From the NCBI RefSeq assembly GCF_032854445.1, contig NC_088302.1:7559338-7623337 (forward strand): a stretch of 64,000 nucleotides of DNA. Direction: 5' to 3'. A program made the translations under genes and the position numbers. Source of the stretch: Liolophura sinensis (Eukaryota > Mollusca > Polyplacophora > Chitonida > Chitonidae). Shown here piece after piece: positions 56,501-64,000 of the stretch (position 1 is its first letter; every line of letters begins with the position of its first letter). A model generated the notes under the pieces. The model did no database searches. It worked only from the letters and a program-made list of their open reading frames with translations, and was not told the origin of the DNA.

Positions 56501-59500
56501 CAACAAAAACTTCTCTTTTTACAGCTCTTAAACCGTTTAAAAAAGTGTAAGAAACGGAGGAATAATAATAAAAATCCGAACGATTTCAATAGGTGTCGAG
56601 TGCCGGGCCACCTAATTATCATCTCGATGCATCCCTCCGATGTCATTCTTTGTGGGGTCCTTGTCGGTACACGGGGGAAAGTTCGTCAGTATCTTGCCAT
56701 AGGTCGATGGTTTACACCGGACACTCGAGTTTCCTCCACCCATGAAACATGGCATAAGGGGAAAAGAAGTGAGTATTGTTTCACAAGAAGCAAACATCTA
56801 TAATAAATAAATAAATAAATAAATGGATTGGGACGTGCCATCAAGAGGAGTTGTCTTTCCCTTAACATGGTGATAGTGATGATCGGCATAATGGCGTGTT
56901 CTCGTTCTTATGGGGACTGAGTAATCTCAGGACCGGAGTGAGCGACCGACCTTTGGCAAGTTACTGAAGAACTTTCTCATGCTTGACGTACATATATGCA
57001 CACCATACATTGATTGAAAACAAATCGTCTGTGCCTGTGATAAGACTGCACGAGCGACCACATGACCATTATCGACAAGCTTATTGTCGCCAAGAACCAC
57101 AAACAGTTAGAGTGGGGTAAACATGCGAATTCCCCGTCCAACCCTGGGTTTGAACTTGCACCTCCTGTTGCTTGCCACTTGAAAGTAAGGATCTTAGTGT
57201 GCCATAACACCCTGCAGCACATTGTGAACTTTAACATGTTATTTATTGTCTTCTTCTGTATATTTTAGGTGCCTTTTTGATCCCGTACATTATATTTGCC
57301 ATTGTCATCGGCATCCCGGTGGTCTTCATGGAGACGGCGTTTGGCCAATATTTCAGACTCAGTCCACTTCTAATATTTGACGTGTGCCCTTTGTTTAAAG
57401 GTAAATATTTTTCGTAATACTCTTCCCTTTTTCTATAATGCCATGAGCCTCATTTGCTTAAAAATGGGTATTAATATTTTTTTTCACTTCGTAATACCTC
57501 GCCCATTTCCCTAACTGTGTTGAAAAACGTTGAATATTTCCACTTTATTTCCTCCACTGACTTTTGTTTTACTCCATAATAATCATTTGCTTACGTATTT
57601 ACTTATCTGATTGTTGTTATAATGCCATACTCAAGATATTGTTCTGTATTGCATGTATGACTTCAAAGGTAACCTTTATGATATTGCGCTGTATTGCACG
57701 TTTGACTTCTGAGATGATTATCATGATATTGTTCTGTATTGCATTATAGATTTAGAGGTGATGATCATGATGTTGTTCTATATTGCATTTTAGGTATTCA
57801 GAGGTGATTATTATGACATTGTTCTATATTGAATGTATGGATTCAAAGGTGATTATAGTGATGTTTTTCTGTATTGCATGTATGGATTCAGAGGTGATTA
57901 TTATTACATTGTTCCATATTGCATGTATGAATTCAGTGGTGATTATTATGATATTGCGATGTATTATAAGTCTTACTTCAGAGGTGATTTTTATAATATT
58001 GCGCTGTAATTCAGGTTTAGGGTACTCAATCACGATACTGGCGTTTGTGGGATATCTGTACGGAATGGTGATCCTCGCTTGGGTGCTTTACTTTCTGGCT
58101 ATGTCCTTCGCTCCTGTTCTGCCGTGGTCTACATGCCATAATCCCTGGAACACAAACTCCTGTGTCCCTCTGTTCCCTGACCTGTCTGGAAACGTCACCA
58201 CCACCATTGCGAACACAGCAAATCTCAGTGGTCATCTAGCTACGGAAGAGTTCTGGAGGTAAAGTGACCGACGATGTCAAACAATATTTCGTAGATATCT
58301 TTGACCACGAAGTGTTCAATAAAACTGTGACAAGTGTGAAAGTTGGCCATAGTTGTACGTAATGGGTAAAATCCGGCATCCTGTCAGTTTAACTCAGGTA
58401 GGATTTTATTCTAACTGTTCAACTAAATGCTTAATAAGTAGCATCCTACATGACCCTTAGTATCCCCTAAGGTAAAATTATGTAAGACGTTAGTGGTCTT
58501 GAATGATTAAAATGCAGCATGTGCTGTCATATTTAAACACACTTCTCTGTCAATCAGGCTATAGCGTATAAGCCGGCTTATATATACTTTCGGCAATCAT
58601 GCAAGTTAAAGTAAATAGTGGATACCTCTAGTCCTTTACTCCTGGTTCATGTCTTCGGATAAAACCATCATCGTGGCCGAAGTAGGCCAGTGCGGTGCAA
58701 TGACCCAGTAGCACCAGTAACCAATGCGGTCGGTGTAAGTTCACATCCGGCCCATGTAGGTTTCATCTTCGGTCGTATGTTGGTAGGTCTGCCAACAACG
58801 TGCGGATGGCCGTGGGTTTCCCCGAGATATTTCTGGTTTCCTCCCACCATAATGCTGACCGCCGTAGTACAAGTGAAATATTCTTGAGTACGTCGTAAAC
58901 CCAAATCAAATACATAGACAGCTAAAAACATCATCACAACGTCGCAATTGAACATCGCACCCCGATAGTGTTAATATTAGGGGGCGATGTCACAGTAACA
59001 TAATAGTGGAGAATTGTGGAAATGAGACCATCGGGAGCCAATATAACGACGCGATGGGGATGCGATGTTAGGTCGATGGCCATATCCAGCTTCCATATTA
59101 CCATTCAGTGCACTCGGGGTATTCGGCTATGTGTCTTCTTTTCTCATAGGTTCAACGTCCTTGAAGTTTCTGATGGCATAGACAACCCGGGCTCTCTACG
59201 ATGGCAGCTGGTAATAGCCATGTTCGTGGCCTTCGTTTTGGTGTACGTCTGTATCTTCAAAGGAATCGAATCCTCAAGAATAGTAAGTTAAGAGGGCCTA
59301 GATGGGGGGCTGGAAGAATGCAAGAGGCATATTAAACATGGCGTATAGTTATTTTTGAGCATTTAGAAAACACGAGTTGTTCAGGTAAAGACAGTGCACA
59401 CCGTAACTTACAGCTGTAGGCAACATTGGCTATGAACTAGGTAATTTGAAGTCTACAGTACTGTAGAATTAAAGAAAACATGTATTCATAGCCCACAAAT

Positions 59501-62500
59501 TTGACATGTTCAGGACTGCCCGCTCGAAATGACCGAGTCACAGGTTACTGAATACCCACGTGCACGTATGTATTTCCGAAAGCAAAGCTGGGAAGAATAT
59601 AACAGATACAAATTTACGGCCTATGTAAGGCCTACGTCTTTCCCTTAAAGGTCTTTTTGGTTAAATAAAATGAAGCTCAAATCAAATCCTACCACCAAAC
59701 TTCATCATTACCGTGTACCACAAATAAAAACTTTCCGTTTAAAGGCAAAGATCCCTCAAAAATATATTTTGTTTTAACCAGTCACGTCACATAGGGTTTT
59801 TGCTACACATTAGACTACTACATTTCATCGTTCAAGATGCATATACATAAAGATCTGTGAATGCATTCGCTGATTTGACCTTGACTCGAATTATTTCAGG
59901 CAAAAGGTATTGATGTAACTTATTTAATACCTTCTGGGTTACAACAGACCACCGTAGAATCTGATCTTTTAATACAATTTCACTTGGTTAGAAACATTCG
60001 ATAAAAAAGCCAACTCTTTTCCTGGCCAGTTTTTAATGTCTTTCGTCTGATCTATACTTCATTTTAGACTGGTTTTTGCCTTTCAGCTTTTGCTGTCGGT
60101 TTTCTTCTTCATGTGGATACACTTATGTTAAGCATCCTCCTCAGCTTGTGTTGTTTCCTCTTCATGCTGTCTTTTGGTACTGAGTGTAATAATCTGTGGC
60201 ATCTGAACCCTCTGTGTGCAGGCTGTGTACTTGACGGCCACGGCGCCGGCTGTACTCCTCATCGTACTGCTCGCCTGGCTCCTAACCCGCGAGGGCTCAG
60301 TGGACGGACTGATGTACTACCTCACGCCCCGCTGGGAAAAAGTAGCTAATTACCAGGTAAGACAGACGCCAAATGCTTACTGTAAACTGTGGAAGCCAAC
60401 TACACACCATTTCTCCGATGTTTAACGCACAACTTTACATGGGTTTTTTTTATTGTACTTTACTCTGAATTTCAGTCGATTTCTATCGATTTCAGAAGCA
60501 ATTACACCTGGTCACAATTCCCTGCAATTGTTAAACCTTTGGGGAGAACGCTAAATTTGAAACTTAAAACAAATAATCGAACTGCATACATTTTCCTGAA
60601 GAGTGTTCAATGTTATTTTGCCTAATGTGTACCTTAAGGCAAAAATCTGACTACCATGGCTGCTGCATGTCACATACAGCATATGTAATTAAATAAATTA
60701 TGTAAAATAAAAGCATCACAACGAGTCATTTCTAAAACTGTTTCATTTTGTTGACGATAATTATCCCAGAAGGACGGGAAGTTATAAGAACTATAACGAA
60801 AATGACCTATCAGACAATAGGTAAATGTCTTTTATCTCAGATACATATCGAATTGTTGTCAGTATTACCCTACAAAATCTTTTCCTGATGCTCACATAAG
60901 AAAATAACTTCACATTTTAATATAATAAATTATTTACAAAAAACAACCATATCATGAGCAGACATGACAAAACACAATGCTTGGAGGAACAGGATTTGTG
61001 TGAATAGAGCTGATTAAACGTTTTTAAACAGTTTAAAGTCGAACTTCATCACTAATTCTAAAATTCAAAAACACTCATATTAGTACAATTGAATTTTGAG
61101 AAAAATAAGAATACAGCCAATTCACCTGCAGGCGACCTATTCTTGAATGGTGACATCGTGCAGTAAAAAAAGGCATTTGTGGAAATCGTCACTAGACATG
61201 CGGTTAATATGTGGCATCTGACACGTGATTTCATCCCAGAGAAAAAACTTGAGACCGGTCTGCGTGACTGCCACTTTGCGACATCAGATGTCATCTAGGT
61301 CACTTGTTGATCGAGCGCAAAGCTAAACTTGCTTTAAACACTACACTGTGTAATTTTATTCATTTTTGCTTCAAATTTCGCAAAAATAATCACAAACAAA
61401 AAAGGATATTTATAGTTCTCCTGTGTTTTACAAAAATATGTTTTCAGTAATAATAATCCTCTTTAACAGTATTTCATTGTGAGAGATATTGAATTTTCAA
61501 CAAACATTGATCCATTCCTTATCATTAGGACATATTCATGTTTAAGAAGCATGATAATATTGAAATGGTATCTTACAATATGTCAGCGTGTTGTTCTTGT
61601 CCGTGCACTGTAGACATGGCTGGAGGCTTTCTTCCAAGTGTTCTATTCCCTGGGATCGGGCTGGGGCGGTCTGATCAACCTTTCCAGTTATAACCCCTTC
61701 CATCATAACTGTTTCAGGTTGGTTTACGTCTTAAATTTAATCTGTGAGAATATCGATGTATGTAAAACCAGACTGAACATTGTTGGCTAAAATTATTGCA
61801 CAAATGTCTCAATTTTTTTCTTTATATCACTAAGCATGAGTTTATACAAAATCGGGTTAATGTTCAGGGCTCAAATGGTCAAAAGATCAGATTTAACTTA
61901 AAGCTAAGTGTTTAAGTCGCGCTTAGTCCAGAATTAATGGTGAACGAGTATATTAAACATAACGTAAACCTGCTGCTGCACCATATCGTTAAAGGCCAGG
62001 AACTGCCTGCACCCAAATACAGTTCATGAAGTCTATCAAATTGAATAGCTTATTGAATTTTACGGAAAATACTCTATATTCGTATTCTGGACTTGAAACC
62101 CCTTTCTTTTCCTTATGTAGAGATTCAGTCATTGTTGCTGTCACGGACACAGTTACGGCTATATTCTGTGGCGCAGTCGTGTTTGCGGGTGTCGGCTGTA
62201 TCGCACATCAGTCGGGATCTCACGTGGCTGAGGTCATCACTACAGGTACTGATGACGTCAGTGGGATGAAATACAACATTAATGACGCCCTAGCGAGGTC
62301 TGATCGTACATCGGATTTCATTGTATTTGGGGAAACTTTTGTCTGTGAACTTTTTCAGCACCTGCAGATTGTTACAAGGGGAAAATGTTATTGTCAAATT
62401 TATACAGCTACTCAAATGTATCTAATAATGTTTTAATTATTCTTGATTGTATTGTTACACTTCAACACTTTTGATTGAGGTACAGCTTACCTTAGTTGAT

Positions 62501-64000
62501 TTATGGCCGTATAAAAAATTGTTAAATAATTTACACTTCAGTTGTTGTATGTCCACTTAACAAACTTTTGATTAATTTATATATGTGGCCTTGCAGGTCC
62601 TGGATTATCGTTCGTGACCTACCCTCAAGTGATCGCCTCCATGCCTGTGCCACATTTATGGGCAGTCTTATTTTTCCTCCTCATTCTGTTTCTTGGCCTG
62701 GACAGCCAGGTAAGATTTGTCTATGTACATTAAGGGACATGAATTACTGGTGGCCACAAATCAGAAAGATTTTAGAAAATGTTTTTACTAATAGTTTCAC
62801 TTTTAAAAGTGAAAACAAAATGCATTTTAAAATCTGAGAGTAATATGAAAACACCTGGCATGGTAAAGGCCTACACCTGGCATGTTCAGATAGTCGTCAA
62901 TGCCTTGTTGAGTTGAACAAAAAACAAAGCCTTCACTTGAACAACATAGCAATAAAATTTCCATCGTAGAAAGTACAAACTTTTTGTTTTTCGAACCTCT
63001 ATCCAATGCAATCGCTGTGAGTTCAGTTCAAACCGGCTTCCTCTCCTGTTGAGCGTGGGAAGGTATGCAGCAGCTTGCGGATGGTCACGGATTTCACCAC
63101 GCTCTGTCTACTTTCCTCCTACCATGGCGTAAAACACCAGTAAAATAAATAAACGAATCTGTTACTTCTGGTTAAAAATATCCACTTTATTGAGCTAACA
63201 ACAATGGTTTCCCATTCCAGTTTGCGAATGTGAAGACAATTACTACAGGGCTCACCGACTTGTTCCCAGAAGTACTCTCTAACAGAAAGCCTCTGCTGGT
63301 TTTGGGATTCCTTGCGCTGTGTTTTATACTCTCTTTCCCTCTGGTAACACAGGTTAGAATGATGTTATTGTAATTATCAGTTGACTCCTACCAGACTGTT
63401 GGGGCGAGTTTGACTGGGGTCCTCGACATGTACAAGTCGTCACCTTATGCGGTATACGGCAGATGGTCTGTTATTGAACTTGACAATTTAGGAGTTTAGG
63501 ACAAAATGGAGGAATAGTTTTGTTATTTTAACAACAAAAAAGGCAATTTGATTTAAATTTTCTGTGTTTGACAAATTTTTTTTTATTTGATAATTAACAG
63601 TATGGACTGACCTCCATCGTGCATTCCCCTCCAACCGTACGTGGGAAGGTCAGCAGCAACCTGCGGATGGCCATGGGTTTTCGCCGGGTTCTACCCGGTT
63701 TCCTCCCACCATATTGCTGGCCGCCGTCGTAATCAGTGAAATTTTCTTGAGTATGTAAAACATCAGTCAAATTAATAAATAAATAAATCCATCGTGTAGT
63801 ACAGCACAAACGACACCATACCAAGGGAGGTCACTCTTCTGCTACCAGCAGAAAACTGACGGATTTTATGTCGGGGTGACACTGGCGTAAAAAATTTCTT
63901 ACATGACCTCAGAATTATTCGTATATTCCTATAAATTTCAATCGTCAAGTATTATTCAGTTGTTTTCGTTTCGCAGGGATGAGCCAATTATTCAGCTGAC
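53593..64000 (+). CDS. SLC6-family sodium-coupled transporter, gene B (exons 1-9, 3' end outside window)
   Basis: Tandem paralogue of gene A. Exons seen: 53593-53737, 57269-57400, 58015-58258, 59150-59282, 60222-60356, 61614-61717, 62121-62245, 62597-62709, 63221-63352 (421 codons); exons coding for the last helices lie past the right edge. Exon phases all match gene A, and lengths too except exons 1 and 3. The start at 53593 is chosen by comparison with gene A; an in-frame ATG at 53503 would add 30 residues. Helix 1: VGMGSIWRFPFLAMRNGG; loop 2 has paired Cys and sites NVT and NLS; helix 6 FYSLGSGWGG; GLDSQ at the Na2 site. Departures from the family: S35 for the Na1 Asn, D307 for the other Na1 Asn, A311 for the chloride Ser, and G109 where a binding-site Tyr is expected in helix 3 (LYGMVILAW; gene A has VYYMVILAW). 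Q271 at the chloride site is kept, unlike gene A. Confidence 0.9.
54040..54090 (+). mobile_element. SINE-A 3' fragment in gene B intron 1
   Basis: caatgccggccaccgtggta and aagtgaaatattcttgagta are the last 50 bp of the family, 5' truncated. Confidence 0.7.
54172..54425 (+). mobile_element. SINE-A in gene B intron 1
   Basis: Full forward copy with a good tRNA-like head (cgtggctcagttggttagcg), a small deletion near gtcgctgttgtgctggcttc, and tail caccaatcaaataaataaat. Confidence 0.9.
54426..56600. other. Gene B intron 1, unique sequence
   Basis: No gene or strong repeat. A small palindrome sits at about 55021-55052 (aggtgtgtgtac ... tatacacacacct). Confidence 0.45.
56610..56822 (+). mobile_element. 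SINE-like element in gene B intron 1
   Basis: gtgccgggccacctaattat, cagtatcttgccataggtcg, gtttacaccggacactcgag, tttcctccacccatgaaaca and an (aaat)n tail. Related in layout to the other tRNA-type SINEs but a separate sequence family. Confidence 0.55.
56925..57200 (+). mobile_element. SINE-C-related sequence in gene B intron 1
   Basis: ctttggcaagttactgaagaa and ctttctcatgcttgacgtac resemble 21999-22050. It ends about 70 bp before the exon 2 acceptor. Confidence 0.4.
57590..57640 (-). mobile_element. SINE-A tail fragment abutting a tandem array
   Basis: atttacttatctgattgttg and ccatactcaagatatt match the reversed SINE-A 3' end. The first unit of the following 45-bp array begins inside its last bases. 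Confidence 0.55.
57637..58041 (+). repeat. 45-bp minisatellite ending at the exon 3 acceptor of gene B
   Basis: Unit starts at 57637, 57682, 57727, 57771, 57817, 57862, 57907, 57952 and 57997, spaced 44-46 bp. The last unit carries the true acceptor: tattgcgctgtaattcag|gtttaggg. Its first 22 bases agree closely with unit 2 (tattgcgctgta identical), while exon bases further in agree only partly, so overlap with the exon is weaker than in gene A. The 45-bp step keeps one frame open from 57783 into exon 3, reading as a hydrophobic 15-residue repeat. Confidence 0.8.
58675..58925 (+). mobile_element. SINE-A, diverged copy in gene B intron 3
   Basis: Recognisable through aatgcggtcggtgtaagttc, ggtctgccaacaacgtgcgg, cctcccaccataatgctgac and agtgaaatattcttgagtac. 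The tRNA-like head is badly eroded. Confidence 0.75.
63000..63155 (+). mobile_element. SINE-A, internally deleted copy in gene B intron 8
   Basis: gctgtgagttcagttcaaac, gggaaggtatgcagcagctt, cggatggtcacggatttcac, then directly to ggcgtaaaacaccagtaaaa. The piece ccgccgtcgtataagtgaaa is missing. Confidence 0.75.
63620..63790 (+). mobile_element. SINE-A, 5' truncated copy after gene B exon 9
   Basis: Begins at ccaaccgtacgtgggaaggt and continues through cctcccaccatattgctggc to attaataaataaataaatc. Confidence 0.8.

Noticed and set aside
57783-58014. In-frame hydrophobic extension upstream of gene B exon 3
   Set aside because: It is the open frame of the 45-bp array. The acceptor at 58014 and agreement with gene A show that coding starts at 58015.

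Overview
The window looks like nuclear DNA of a lophotrochozoan animal, most likely a mollusc. Genes are split by canonical GT-AG introns, intergenic DNA is AT-rich, and at least a dozen copies or fragments of one tRNA-derived SINE with an (AAAT)n tail are scattered through it, alongside other SINE-like repeats and MITEs. There are no operons and no bacterial features.

Layout. Positions 1-16900 are mostly intergenic and repeat-rich: a diverged tandem duplication, a cluster of E2F-like sites, a 33-bp minisatellite, a fossil retroelement with inverted ends, and one lone minus-strand exon coding for transmembrane helix 1 of an SLC6 transporter (6644-6767). A complete SLC6-family (sodium neurotransmitter/amino acid symporter) gene, called gene A here, lies at 16929-30434: 13 exons, 589 codons. 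Intergenic sequence follows, with a second lone SLC6 helix-1 exon at 37789-37962 whose donor site is altered. An EPHX4-like membrane-anchored alpha/beta-hydrolase (epoxide hydrolase family) gene occupies 43217-48319 (6 exons, 349 codons). A degenerate 42-43 bp satellite (51040-53370) precedes a second SLC6 gene, gene B (53593 to beyond the right edge), whose first nine coding exons match gene A in phase and mostly in length. A and B are therefore tandem paralogues, with the hydrolase gene between them.

Biology. Both transporters keep the SLC6 fold, the glycine typical of amino-acid-type members at the monoamine Asp position, and Na2-site residues. They replace residues that are nearly invariant at Na1 and the chloride site (LeuT Asn27 to Gly/Ser, Asn286 to Asp; SERT Ser372 to Ala). 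Gene B also lacks the binding-site Tyr of helix 3.

Most striking signal. Tandem repeat arrays sit exactly on splice junctions. In gene A, arrays with units of 69, 59, 24 and 55 bp run up to or out from exon 5 (acceptor), exon 8 (acceptor), exon 8 (donor) and exon 10 (donor). The repeat unit contains the splice site and the adjoining exon bases, so each array multiplies decoy splice sites. Gene B has a similar but weaker 45-bp array at the exon 3 acceptor. The matching junctions in the paralogue are plain, so the arrays arose after the genes split.
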